Assembly (NCBI RefSeq): GCF_900105045.1
Contig: NZ_LT629739.1
Coordinates: 3,596,001 to 3,660,000, forward strand
DNA length: 64,000 bases
Origin: Brevibacterium picturae
Lineage (GTDB): Bacteria; Actinomycetota; Actinomycetes; Actinomycetales; Brevibacteriaceae
Reading direction: 5' to 3'
Shown: positions 24,951 through 34,792 of the stretch, one piece after another
Position numbering within the stretch: the stretch's first letter is position 1
Layout of the letters: each line of letters begins with the position of its first letter
Translations under genes and position numbers: made by a program
The notes under the pieces: model-generated
Databases searched by the model: none
Seen by the model: the letters and a program-made list of their open reading frames with translations, nothing else
Told to the model about the DNA's origin: nothing

Positions 24951-26951
24951 ATGTCTTCACTGTTCCCACATCTCTTCGAGCCCATCACGCTGGGCCGGCG
25001 GACCATCCGCAACCGCATCGTGTCCTCGGGCCATGACACCGTTCTCGACGATCACGGGATGATCGGCGATGACCTCGTCGCCTACCATGAAGCGCGGGCT
25101 CAGGGTGGCTGCGGACTCATCGTTCTGCAGGTCTCCGGCGTCCATGAGACCGCCCGTTATACGAATCATGTGCTCATGGCCACCGACGACTCCTCGGTGC
25201 CCGGCTATCGTGCCGTCGCCGAGGCGGTCCACCGTCATGGGACCACCATCTTCGCCCAGCTCTTCCACCCCGGCCGTGAGGTCATGGACGGCGAGCGCGG
25301 GATGGCACCGCGGGCCGTGGCTCCCAGCGACGAACCGCAGGAGCGCTTCAAGGTCGTCCCCGAGGCGCTGAGCACCGCCGTGATCAAGGAGATCATCGCC
25401 GGATATGCGACTGCGGCCAAGCGCATCGCCGACAGCGGCATCGACGGAGTCGAGATCGTGGCCAGTCACGGCTACCTGCCGATTCAGTTCTTCAATCCGA
25501 GGGTGAACACGCGCACCGACGAATACGGCGGCAGCCCGGCCAACCGTCGGCGCTTCCTCACCGAGGTCGTCGCCGGGGTTCGGACAGCCGTCGGTCCCGA
25601 GGTCGTGGTGGGATTGCGGATCTCGGGGGAGGAGAAGACGGAGGACGGGCTTGTCGCGACCGAGGTCCTTGACCTCATCGAAGGCCTCGATGCGATGACG
25701 ACAGGCAGCGGGACCAGCGGCGAGGACGTGGACTGCCTCGACTACTTCTCGATCACGGCCGGGGACTCCTCGACCCTGCAGGGCGCGGTCCACATCGTCC
25801 CCTCGATGCAGATCGACCCGGCCTATGCCGCGAGCCTGTCCGAACAGGTCAAGAAGATCACCGACAAACCGGTCATGGTCGCCGGACGGATCAATCAGCC
25901 CCACGAGGCGGAGAAGGCCATCGCCGAGGGGCGTACAGACATGGCGATCATGACCCGGGCGATGATCAGCGATCCCGCGATGGCCCGGAAGGCACAGCGC
26001 GATGCTGTGGATGAGATCCGTGCCTGCATCGGCTGCAACCAGGCCTGCATCGGACACTTCCAGATGGGTGTGCCCATCTCCTGCATCCAATACCCCGAAT
26101 CGGGCAGGGAACTGACGTTCCTGCCCCGGCCGAGGGTGAGAACCCGACGTCGTGTGCTCCTCATCGGGGGAGGACCGGCCGGCCTCAAGGCCGCAGCCGT
26201 GGCAGCAGAACAGGGAGATGACGTCATTCTCTGTGAACGTGAGCCCCACCTCGGCGGGGCGGTGCTGTTGGCCCAGGAACTGCCATACAGGTCTGAATTC
26301 GGGGGAGCCGCAACGAATCTGAGCGCCGAGGCGAGGCGGGCGGGAGTCGATATTCGCACCTCGACGCCGGTGGCCCAGGAGGTCGTCGACCAAGTGGCAC
26401 CCGATCATGTGATTGTGGCGACCGGTGCCGTCCAGCGCATGCCGCAGCTCGAGGTCGACGACGAGGCCGTTGTATTCGGGGCTCGCGACTATCTGAGTAC
26501 TCAGCCAGAACTGCCCGCCGGTCGCGTGCTCGTCGCCGATTGGAAGGGCGACTGGATCGGGCTGGGCATCGCCCTGCGCCTGGCCGAGGCCAGGGTGCCG
26601 GTGACCTTGGCGACCGCGGCGAACTTCCCCGGGGCAGCGATCCAGCAGTACACGCGCACTCTGCTCATATCCCAGGCCCTGCGGGCAGGAGTCGACTTCG
26701 TCAACGACGCCCGCCTGGTTGGGGTCGATGCCGACACCGGGTATCTGCAGTCGACTCTGTGCGAGATCGTCCACGAAGTCGACGGCGTGGCAGCCACGAT
26801 CGTCTCCGGTGCTCCGCGATCCGTGGTCCCCGATCTCGACTTCGGGTCGGCCAGCGTGCGCACCATCGGCGATGCCCTGGCACCGCGGACCGTGGAGGAA
26901 GCGGTCCTCGAAGGACTTGAGGCAGCGAGCAGTTTGGCCGCAGTCTCGTGA
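24951..26951 (+). CDS. NADH:flavin oxidoreductase / 2,4-dienoyl-CoA reductase family iron-sulfur flavoprotein
   Basis: The 666-residue protein has an N-terminal FMN TIM barrel of the old-yellow-enzyme type (LFEPITLGRRTIRNRIVSS; GYLPIQFFNPRVNTRTDEYGG). A [4Fe-4S] motif C-x2-C-x3-C-x11-C follows at about residues 357-376, then a C-terminal FAD/NAD(P)-binding part starting VLLIGGGPAGLKAAAVAAEQG. This is the domain order of 2,4-dienoyl-CoA reductase, trimethylamine dehydrogenase and N-methylproline demethylase. Substrate cannot be decided. A TetR gene lies 39 bases downstream and probably controls it. Confidence 0.88.
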   Translation: MSSLFPHLFEPITLGRRTIRNRIVSSGHDTVLDDHGMIGDDLVAYHEARAQGGCGLIVLQVSGVHETARYTNHVLMATDDSSVPGYRAVAEAVHRHGTTIFAQLFHPGREVMDGERGMAPRAVAPSDEPQERFKVVPEALSTAVIKEIIAGYATAAKRIADSGIDGVEIVASHGYLPIQFFNPRVNTRTDEYGGSPANRRRFLTEVVAGVRTAVGPEVVVGLRISGEEKTEDGLVATEVLDLIEGLDAMTTGSGTSGEDVDCLDYFSITAGDSSTLQGAVHIVPSMQIDPAYAASLSEQVKKITDKPVMVAGRINQPHEAEKAIAEGRTDMAIMTRAMISDPAMARKAQRDAVDEIRACIGCNQACIGHFQMGVPISCIQYPESGRELTFLPRPRVRTRRRVLLIGGGPAGLKAAAVAAEQGDDVILCEREPHLGGAVLLAQELPYRSEFGGAATNLSAEARRAGVDIRTSTPVAQEVVDQVAPDHVIVATGAVQRMPQLEVDDEAVVFGARDYLSTQPELPAGRVLVADWKGDWIGLGIALRLAEARVPVTLATAANFPGAAIQQYTRTLLISQALRAGVDFVNDARLVGVDADTGYLQSTLCEIVHEVDGVAATIVSGAPRSVVPDLDFGSASVRTIGDALAPRTVEEAVLEGLEAASSLAAVS

Positions 26952-26984
26952 GCATCGTGATGGACTCGTGGTCATCGTGACGGA
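26945..26984 (+). repeat. 20-base tandem duplication spanning the stop codon of the flavin oxidoreductase gene
   Basis: The 20-base unit CTCGTGAGCATCGTGATGGA (26945-26964), which contains the stop TGA at 26949-26951, is directly followed by CTCGTGGTCATCGTGACGGA (26965-26984); 17 of 20 bases are the same. The copy fills most of the short spacer before the TetR gene. Confidence 0.8.
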
Positions 26985-26990
26985 GGCACC

Positions 26991-27635
26991 GTGAGCCCCC
27001 GACCCCAGTACTCCAGCGATGAGGTCGCGTCCCGGAGGGCGATTATCCTCGAGTCGGCGCTTGCACAGATCGCGAAGCGCGGACCGGAGACCGTGCGGAT
27101 GAAGGACATCGCCGAGGCGGCCGGAGTGTCCGTGGGCACAGTGCAGTATTACTTCGGGTCTCGGGAGGACCTGCTCGTCCGCGCGTTCTCGACCCACAGC
27201 GCCTCGGTGGTCAAGGCCATCGCGGGTCTGTCACAGTCTCAGGGTTCAGCGTGGGAGCAGCTGCAGTCCAGCCTGCGGGCCGTCCCGACAATCGGCGATT
27301 TCCGGCGACGCTCGCAGGTGTGGATCGAACTCGTCGCCGTCTCGAACCGCAATGGCTATCTGCGAGCCTCGGTCGACGAGGTCTTCGACAATTGGAGTGC
27401 ACACTTCCGAACGATCATCGACAGGGGCATCCGCGACGGCAGCTTCCGCCCGCAGGCGGGCCCCGACCTCATCGTCGACACACTCATCGCAGCCATCGAC
27501 GGCTTCGACGTCGCCGTGGTAGCCGGTCGCGCCCCAGCTTCGTCCGACCGGCTCGCGGAGTCCCTCGAACTCATTGCCGCGGGGCTGCTGAGCGTCGACG
27601 TGAAAGGCCCACCCGAACGGAAATCGACTCCATAA
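26991..27635 (+). CDS. TetR family transcriptional regulator
   Basis: The 214-residue product has a TetR DNA-binding domain (RRAIILESALAQIAKRG, MKDIAEAAGVSVGTVQYYFG) and a BetI-like C-terminal domain with QVWIELVAVSNRNGYLRAS and LIVDTLIAAIDGFDVAVV. The start is GTG at 26991 after GGAGG. It is cotranscribed with the flavin oxidoreductase, so it probably controls that gene and perhaps the divergent acyltransferase. Ligand unknown. Confidence 0.85.
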   Translation: MSPRPQYSSDEVASRRAIILESALAQIAKRGPETVRMKDIAEAAGVSVGTVQYYFGSREDLLVRAFSTHSASVVKAIAGLSQSQGSAWEQLQSSLRAVPTIGDFRRRSQVWIELVAVSNRNGYLRASVDEVFDNWSAHFRTIIDRGIRDGSFRPQAGPDLIVDTLIAAIDGFDVAVVAGRAPASSDRLAESLELIAAGLLSVDVKGPPERKSTP

Positions 27636-27749
27636 CTCAGTCGAAACCTCATCGGCAGCACCCGAGTCAGGGCCCACACCGTGTGATTCGTCTCTCATGG
27701 CTCCGGTCCCATGACTTGCAGACGGTGAACACGCGGCAGGTCGTCGATG

Positions 27750-27781
27750 CGCCGCATGCCGCCGATGAGCGGCATGCGGCG
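27750..27781. terminator. Perfect 13-bp GC-rich hairpin between the TetR gene and dapA
   Basis: GCCGCATGCCGC (27751-27762) and GCGGCATGCGGC (27769-27780) are exact inverted repeats around CGATGA, extended by one C-G pair. It lies 115 bases after the TetR stop and 90 bases before dapA. It may terminate the upstream operon or be an operator for dapA. The rest of the 235-base spacer shows no gene. Confidence 0.5.
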
Positions 27782-27870
27782 ACGGGCAGCAGTCGGTGAA
27801 CGGCCAATACACTCGTGGCGCGCGCACGGCCACTGCCGCAGTCGTGGACTGTGCGCGGTATCCTTTTCGT

Positions 27871-28794
27871 ATGGCGATTCTCGGTGATAGCGCAGCAGCC
27901 GCTGCGATTGATGCGTTCGGTACTGTCGGCACGGCGATGGTGACGCCGTTCAAGGACGACGGAACCATCGACTATCCTGCCGTGGAGAAGGTCGCGAGTC
28001 ACCTCGTCGACCTCGGCAACAACATGCTCGTCGTGTCCGGAACCACTGGAGAATCACCGACGACGACCGATGATGAGAAGATCGAACTGCTCAAGGTCGT
28101 CCGCGGCGTCGTCGGGCACCGGGCGAAGATCATCGCCGGCACCGGCAACAACGTCACTTCGCACACCATCGATCTGTCCAAGCGCTCGGCGGCAGCGGGC
28201 GCCGACGGCATCCTCATCGTCACTCCCTACTACTCCAAGCCGACCCAGCCAGCCATCGCCGCGCACATGAGCGCGGCCGCCGACTCCACCGATCTGCCCG
28301 TCATGCTCTACGACATTCCGGGAAGAGCGGGAGTGCCCATCAGGACGGAGACGCTCCTCCGGTTGGCCGATCATCCCAACATCCTCGCGGTCAAGGACGC
28401 CAAGGGCGACCTCTTCGCCTCGGCGCAGGTGATGAACCGCAGCTCACTCGTCTACTATTCGGGCGAGGACGCACTCAACCTTCCGCTGCTGGCCCTCGGC
28501 GCCCTGGGCGTCGTGTCCGTAGCTGGCCATGTCTGCACCCCGCGTTTCGCCGATATGGTTGCCGCCGTGGCGAACAACGACCTCACCACAGCTCGCGCGA
28601 TCGCCCTCGACACCGGGGACATGGTCGACGCGCTCATGAATCACATGCCGGGAGTCATCTCGGCCAAGGCCGCATTGCAGGCCCAAGGAATACTCGACAA
28701 CCGCGGAACTCGAATGCCGCTGCTCCCAGCAGATGAGGAGCAGATGGCACTCGTGGCCGCCCAATTGACCAGGAGTGGTTACCTCAGTGAATAA
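27871..28794 (+). CDS. dapA: 4-hydroxy-tetrahydrodipicolinate synthase
   Basis: DapA condenses pyruvate with aspartate semialdehyde, the committed step to lysine and diaminopimelate. The 307-residue product is a class I aldolase TIM barrel: TAMVTPFKDDGTIDYPA, the GTTGESPTTT substrate motif, MLYDIPGRAG with the catalytic Tyr, and LAVKDAKGD with the Schiff-base Lys. ATG at 27871 gives the usual N-terminus; the open frame upstream to 27796 is not supported. The 3' end overlaps the start of rnj, the order found in M. tuberculosis too. Confidence 0.96.
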   Translation: MAILGDSAAAAAIDAFGTVGTAMVTPFKDDGTIDYPAVEKVASHLVDLGNNMLVVSGTTGESPTTTDDEKIELLKVVRGVVGHRAKIIAGTGNNVTSHTIDLSKRSAAAGADGILIVTPYYSKPTQPAIAAHMSAAADSTDLPVMLYDIPGRAGVPIRTETLLRLADHPNILAVKDAKGDLFASAQVMNRSSLVYYSGEDALNLPLLALGALGVVSVAGHVCTPRFADMVAAVANNDLTTARAIALDTGDMVDALMNHMPGVISAKAALQAQGILDNRGTRMPLLPADEEQMALVAAQLTRSGYLSE

Positions 28795-30475
28795 TGCATT
28801 GACCCAAGAACTCAAGCTTCCGCCGAAGATGGACCGGGAAGCGGTTCGTATCGTCGCACTCGGCGGCCTCGGCGAAGTCGGACGCAATATGACCGTGTTC
28901 GAATACCACGGCAAGCTGCTCATCGTCGACTGCGGCGTCCTCTTCCCCGAAGAGGACCAGCCCGGCGTCGACCTCATCCTCCCCGACTTCTCCTACCTCG
29001 ACGATCGCCTCGACGACATCGTCGGCCTCGTGCTGACCCACGGCCACGAAGACCACATCGGAGCCGTCCCCTACCTGCTGCGCCGCAAAGCTGATATCCC
29101 GATCCTGGGCTCGAAGCTGACGATCGCACTCATCGAGGCCAAGCTCAAAGAACACCGGATCAAGCCGATCACCCGTGAGGTCAAGGAAGACGACCTCGAC
29201 CAGCTCGGTCCCTTCGACCTCGAGTTCGTCGCCGTCAACCACTCGATCCCTGATGCCCTCGCGGTCTTCATCCGCACCGGGGCCGGCAACATCCTCCACA
29301 CCGGCGACTTCAAGATGGACCAGCTCCCGCTCGATGGCCGGATCACCGACCTGCGCGCCTTCGCCCGCCTCGGCGAGGAAGGCGTCGACCTGTTCATGAC
29401 GGACTCGACGAACGCCGAGGTCCCCGGGTTCACCGCCCTGGAGAAAGACATCGGACCGGTTCTCGAGAACCTCTTCGGCCACGCCGAGCGCCGGATCATC
29501 GTCGCCTCGTTCTCCTCACACATCCACCGCGTTCAGCAGGTGCTCAACGCCGCAGATGCCCACGGCCGCAAGGTCGCTCTCGTCGGCCGGTCGATGGTGC
29601 GCAACATGAAGATCGCTGCGGATCTCGGTTACCTTGAGGTGCCGCGTGGTGCGCTCATCGACATCAAAGAGGTCGAGAAGCTGCCCGATGACCAGGTCGT
29701 GCTCATGTGCACCGGTTCGCAGGGTGAGCCGATGGCCGCGCTCTCGCGCATGGCCAACCGCAGCCACCGCGTCGATGTGGGCGACGGCGACACCGTCATC
29801 CTCGCCTCCTCGCTCATCCCCGGCAATGAGAACTCCGTGTTCAAGGTCATCAATGGTCTGATGAAGCTGGGCGCCAACGTCATCTCCAAGGCGGACGCCA
29901 AGATCCACGTCTCCGGACACGCCTCCGGCGGCGAGCTGCTCTACTGCTACAACATCGTCAAGCCCCGCGGTGTCATGCCCGTCCACGGCGAATGGCGGCA
30001 CATGCTGGCCAATGCCAGGCACGCCGAGGCGACCGGAGTGAGTCCGGGCGAAATCGTCCTTGCCGACGACGGTTGGGTCGTCGACCTCAAGGACGGCCAT
30101 GCCGAGGTCGTCGGTGCAGTCGACTGCAACTACGTCTTCGTCGACGGCTCCTCGGTCGGCGAGATCACCGAGGCGGACCTCAAGGACCGTCTTGTGCTCT
30201 CGGGCGAAGGCTTCGTCACGATCTTCATGGCCATCAACAGCCAGTCCAAGTCCCTCATCGCCGGCCCCGAGATCCATGCCCGCGGTGTGGCCGAATCCGA
30301 TTCCGTCTTCGATTCGATCATGCCGAAGGTCACGAAGGCCGTCGAGGATGCGCTCAAGGACGGCACGACCGACCAGTACCAGCTGCAGCAGGTCGTGCGC
30401 CGCACGGTGGGACGCTGGGCGTCGTCGAAGCTGCGTCGCAAGCCGATGATCGTCCCCATGGTCGTCATCGTCTGA
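28787..30475 (+). CDS. rnj: Ribonuclease J
   Basis: RNase J is a metallo-beta-lactamase/beta-CASP nuclease with endo- and 5'-3' exonuclease activity in mRNA decay and rRNA maturation. The 562-residue product has the zinc motif LTHGHEDHIG, the metal ligands in HTGDFKMD, beta-CASP motifs FSSHIHRVQQ and HVSGHASGGEL, and the C-terminal domain with VRRTVGRWASSKLRRKPMIVPMVVIV given by its ends. GTG at 28787 has AGGAG eleven bases upstream and is preferred over the in-frame GTG at 28775. It overlaps the end of dapA and is followed by stop-codon repeats. Confidence 0.95.
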   Translation: MNNALTQELKLPPKMDREAVRIVALGGLGEVGRNMTVFEYHGKLLIVDCGVLFPEEDQPGVDLILPDFSYLDDRLDDIVGLVLTHGHEDHIGAVPYLLRRKADIPILGSKLTIALIEAKLKEHRIKPITREVKEDDLDQLGPFDLEFVAVNHSIPDALAVFIRTGAGNILHTGDFKMDQLPLDGRITDLRAFARLGEEGVDLFMTDSTNAEVPGFTALEKDIGPVLENLFGHAERRIIVASFSSHIHRVQQVLNAADAHGRKVALVGRSMVRNMKIAADLGYLEVPRGALIDIKEVEKLPDDQVVLMCTGSQGEPMAALSRMANRSHRVDVGDGDTVILASSLIPGNENSVFKVINGLMKLGANVISKADAKIHVSGHASGGELLYCYNIVKPRGVMPVHGEWRHMLANARHAEATGVSPGEIVLADDGWVVDLKDGHAEVVGAVDCNYVFVDGSSVGEITEADLKDRLVLSGEGFVTIFMAINSQSKSLIAGPEIHARGVAESDSVFDSIMPKVTKAVEDALKDGTTDQYQLQQVVRRTVGRWASSKLRRKPMIVPMVVIV

Positions 30476-30513
30476 GTTCGCTCGCCTGAGTTCGCCCCGG
30501 CGAGTTCGCACAG
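30472..30513 (+). repeat. Three 14-base repeats starting at the rnj stop codon
   Basis: CTGAGTTCGC at 30472-30481 contains the TGA stop (30473-30475) and recurs exactly at 30486-30495; GCGAGTTCGC follows at 30500-30509. The period is 14 bases, so the second TGA is out of frame. Downstream, ATCGCCCGTG and CACGGGCGAT form a loose hairpin. Confidence 0.75.
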
Positions 30514-30607
30514 ATCGCCCGTGGTACACCCTCGAAGGAGGACGCGACACGGGCGATGTGCGTCTCTGGAGTATTTGCTCCCCGGTCTCTGGTCTCCGCG
30601 GCCTCGT

Positions 30608-30649
30608 ACAACCAGCGCCGAACAACCAGCGCCGAACAACCAGCCTCGA
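30608..30649. repeat. Three tandem 14-base repeats between rnj and the permease gene
   Basis: ACAACCAGCGCCGA occurs twice without change (30608-30621, 30622-30635) and once as ACAACCAGCCTCGA (30636-30649). The array lies in the 394-base space between two convergent genes, 29 bases before the start of a very long hairpin. No reading frame through it is supported. Confidence 0.85.
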
Positions 30650-30677
30650 TCAACGCGTCGTCGTGTGCCTGCAGCGC

Positions 30678-30741
30678 CGATCAATGCGAAGCCCGTGTTC
30701 ATCGTCACCAGCGACGATGAACACGGGCTTCGCATTGATCG
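30678..30741. terminator. 29-bp perfect hairpin, bidirectional terminator between rnj and the permease gene
   Basis: The arms 30679-30706 and 30713-30740 are perfect reverse complements over 28 bases (they begin GATCAATGCGAAGCC and end GGCTTCGCATTGATC) and one more C-G pair extends them; the loop is six bases. It sits between the convergent rnj and lactate permease genes. A stem this long is unusual and probably stops transcription from both sides. Confidence 0.85.
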
Positions 30742-30848
30742 AGGGCGGAACACTCGCTCTGGCGGTCTGCGGGTGCCTCGAGCGCTGTCCTCGGCGAGCT
30801 GCCCGCTCATCTGTGCGGCAAGCTCACCCCGATCGTGCACGGAGGCCG

Positions 30849-30878
30849 CAGGCTCCGTCCTCGACAGGCTCAGTCCTC
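30849..30878 (-). repeat. 16-base-period repeat spanning the stop codon of the permease gene
   Basis: Read on the minus strand, GAGGACTGAGCCTG (30878-30865) contains the TGA stop and is followed after two bases by GAGGACGGAGCCTG (30862-30849); 13 of 14 bases match. This is the minus-strand counterpart of the stop-codon repeats after rnj and others. Confidence 0.75.
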
Positions 30879-32711
30879 GGCGGCACTTGTCTTCGCCGAC
30901 GGTCCGGTCTTTTCCGCCACGAGTTCCTTCCCGGGTGATCTCCGAGCGAGGATGACGGCCACGGTCAGGCCCACGAGCACCGCTCCGAAGACGACGGTCC
31001 CGGCGTTGAACCCGAGTCCGTTGATGCCGACGAAGGCCAGGGCACCTGCGGTGAGCGAATAGACGAGCATCGGGATGGAAGTGCGTCTGATCAGCTCCCC
31101 CTCGCGTCCGACGAGGCCGACCGTGGCCGAGGCCGCCACGACGTTGTGCACGGCAACCATGTTTCCGGCGGCCCCGCCCACGGCCTGGGCCGCGACGACG
31201 GTCTCGGGGCTGGCCGCTCCGATGGCCGTTCCGGTGGAGAACTGGAACTGCGAGAACATGATGTTCGAGACGGTGTTCGATCCTGCGACGAATGCGCCCA
31301 GCGCACCGACGAATGGGGCCAGCAGCGGCCAGCCGCTGCCCACCGTGCTGGCGGCGGCTTCGGCCAAGGTCACGGGCATCGAGTCCAGGCCCGAAGTGTT
31401 GTAGTCGCCTCCCGAGTTGATGAACACGCGCACCAGCGGCAGCGAACACAGCAGAGCCACGGCGGCCCCGGCGATCTGGCCCCCGGCAATCTTCCACGAG
31501 CCGGCGATCTGGCCACCGGTCATTTGGTGGATGAGGTAGGTGAGCAGGCAGGCGATGACGAAGATGAAGCCCGGTGACCACAGAAGGTCCATGTCGGAAC
31601 TGATCGGAGTGCCGAAGATCTCTTGGATCTTGATGACGGCCGGGCCGGTGAGGAATTCCTTGACCGGGGGCACATTGCGCGTGAACAGCAGGAGCGCGAC
31701 GACGATGAGGTAGGGCGACCAGGCGCGGATCATCGACATCTTCTTCGTCAGCTCGGCCGCCTCATCGGCCGGGTCCACGGTGCCCATCCAATGTTTGGGC
31801 CACATCTCTCGTGGCGCGAAGTCCCAGGTTTTCTTCGGCATGAGGAAGCCGGCCTTGCTCGTCGAGACCACGATCGCGAGGCCGACGAGGCCTCCGATGA
31901 GGGAGGGGAACTCAGGTCCGAGGAGGTTGGCCACGAGGAGGTAGGGAACGATCATGGCCAATGCGGCGAAGATGGCGAACGGAGCGATCGCCAAACCGTC
32001 GGCGAAGCGTCGATTGCGGCCGAAGAACCCGGTCATCAGGCACGACAGCAGGAGCGGGATGAGGATGCCGCAGACACCGTGCATCAGGGCGACCTGGGCG
32101 GCGGTGTGCGCGACGAACTCACTCTGATTGAGTCCGAGCTCGGCGGCCCTGGCGGCCACATCGGAGGACATGCTGCCGTCCTCCTGGGACAGCCCCGTGC
32201 CGATTCCGACGACCATGGGCGTGCCCACGGCGCCGAAGCTCACGGGGGTGGATTGGATGATGAGGCCGGCGAGGACTGCTGCGATGGCCGGGAAGCCCAG
32301 GGCCAGCAGCAGCGGGGCGACGACCGCAGCGGGAGTGCCGAAGCCTGCCGCACCTTCGATGAAGGAGCCGAAGAGCCAGGCGATGATGATGACCTGGACG
32401 CGCCGGTCGGGTGAGATCGAGACGAAGCCGGCGCGGATCGTCTGGATCGCTCCGGAGCGGGTGACCGTAGCCAGGAGCAGGAGTGCGCCGAAGACGATCC
32501 ACAGCAGTCCGATGGCAGTGAGCAGACCCTGCACCACGGAGGCACCGATCGTCACCCACTCGATCTGCCAGGCGAAGTTCGCAACCAGTGCGGCCGCCAC
32601 TAGGCCGATCGGCATCGCATACTTCGCCGGCCAACGAAAGCCGATGAGCAGGATTCCTGCCAGGAGGATGGGGGACAGCGCCAAAAGCGCTGCGACAGCG
32701 AGGTTGTCCAT
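30870..32711 (-). CDS. L-lactate/glycolate permease (LctP family)
   Basis: The LctP family imports L-lactate, D-lactate and glycolate with protons; members include LldP and GlcA. The 613-residue product has about 13-14 membrane segments, the N-terminal [18 protein letters not shown] and the family motif [29 protein letters not shown], named here by its core [12 protein letters not shown]. The C-terminal ends in a charged tail. It diverges from malate synthase and glycolate oxidase genes, so glycolate is the likely substrate, as for E. coli GlcA; lactate is also possible. The 316-base spacer contains a dyad operator. Confidence 0.88.
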   Translation of the reverse strand: MDNLAVAALLALSPILLAGILLIGFRWPAKYAMPIGLVAAALVANFAWQIEWVTIGASVVQGLLTAIGLLWIVFGALLLLATVTRSGAIQTIRAGFVSISPDRRVQVIIIAWLFGSFIEGAAGFGTPAAVVAPLLLALGFPAIAAVLAGLIIQSTPVSFGAVGTPMVVGIGTGLSQEDGSMSSDVAARAAELGLNQSEFVAHTAAQVALMHGVCGILIPLLLSCLMTGFFGRNRRFADGLAIAPFAIFAALAMIVPYLLVANLLGPEFPSLIGGLVGLAIVVSTSKAGFLMPKKTWDFAPREMWPKHWMGTVDPADEAAELTKKMSMIRAWSPYLIVVALLLFTRNVPPVKEFLTGPAVIKIQEIFGTPISSDMDLLWSPGFIFVIACLLTYLIHQMTGGQIAGSWKIAGGQIAGAAVALLCSLPLVRVFINSGGDYNTSGLDSMPVTLAEAAASTVGSGWPLLAPFVGALGAFVAGSNTVSNIMFSQFQFSTGTAIGAASPETVVAAQAVGGAAGNMVAVHNVVAASATVGLVGREGELIRRTSIPMLVYSLTAGALAFVGINGLGFNAGTVVFGAVLVGLTVAVILARRSPGKELVAEKTGPSAKTSAAED

Positions 32712-32927
32712 CGTGATTCCGATCCGCGGCGTCCTTGCCGCTTGGTCGAGGAGTCCGGCCCGGCGACCGCCACCGGATGGTGAGCAGTCGACACGGTTTC
32801 GACTCCGCTAACGAAGTACCTGCGATCATCGTGCCTGGCCGGGGGCCATGCCGTCAATAGATTCTCGCGTCTCACCTCGAGGGAAGCGTTTGACGAGATG
32901 TGCATCACCTCCTATCCTTTTCGTTGT

Positions 32928-32954
32928 GTGAACAATTAATTTCACGATGTGAAA
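32928..32954. promoter_or_regulatory. Operator-like dyads between the permease and malate synthase genes
   Basis: TTTCAC-GAT-GTGAAA at 32940-32954 is a perfect 6-base inverted repeat. A further GTGAA at 32928-32932 forms a second dyad with TTCAC at 32941-32945. The sites lie 74-100 bases before the malate synthase start and may control both divergent genes. No regulator gene of the island is nearby. The remaining spacer (32712-33027) contains no gene that I can support. Confidence 0.55.
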
Positions 32955-33027
32955 GTTTCGCAGGCTAAACCCCGTTGCCAGCGATCAGCGATGCACTAGT
33001 GAATGTGCCGACTTAGGAGAACCACCG

Positions 33028-34623
<1,596 letters not shown>

Positions 34624-34632
<9 letters not shown>

Positions 34633-34672
34633 GTATGCTCGATGCCCTGAGTCTGGGCCGCATGCCCTGAGT
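34624..34672 (+). repeat. Three repeats spanning the stop codon of malate synthase
   Basis: ATGCCCTGAGT occurs at 34624-34634 (containing the TGA stop at 34630-34632), 34642-34652 and 34662-34672. Flanking bases are also similar (CGCATGCCCTGAGT in copies one and three). The second copy is 18 bases on and its TGA is in frame; the third is not. Confidence 0.8.
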
Positions 34673-34705
34673 CGGCCCGGTTCATGAGTCTCACCAGGTA
34701 AGAAC

Positions 34706-34743
34706 GCCGTCGAAAATGTGCCGCGGAGCACATTTTCGGCGGC
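34706..34743 (+). terminator. Rho-independent terminator after malate synthase
   Basis: GCCGTCGAAAATGTGC (34706-34721) pairs with GCACATTTTCGGCGGC (34728-34743) with one G-U pair and a six-base loop, followed by TTTCTTC. It separates malate synthase from the glcDEF operon, which must therefore have its own promoter or read-through. Confidence 0.85.
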
Positions 34744-34792
34744 TTTCTTCGTTAAGCTCGACACCATCAGCGCAATGGAGGCGGAAGTGGAC

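Noticed and set aside
24957..27197. 746-codon open frame on the minus strand opposite the flavin oxidoreductase and TetR genes
   Set aside because: High-GC codon bias creates long antisense frames; the plus-strand proteins have clear domains and the minus-strand translation is rich in Arg, His and Asp without any motif.
30521..30955. Plus-strand frames through the rnj-permease spacer
   Set aside because: They run through tandem repeats and a 29-bp hairpin; translation shows only repeat-derived low complexity.
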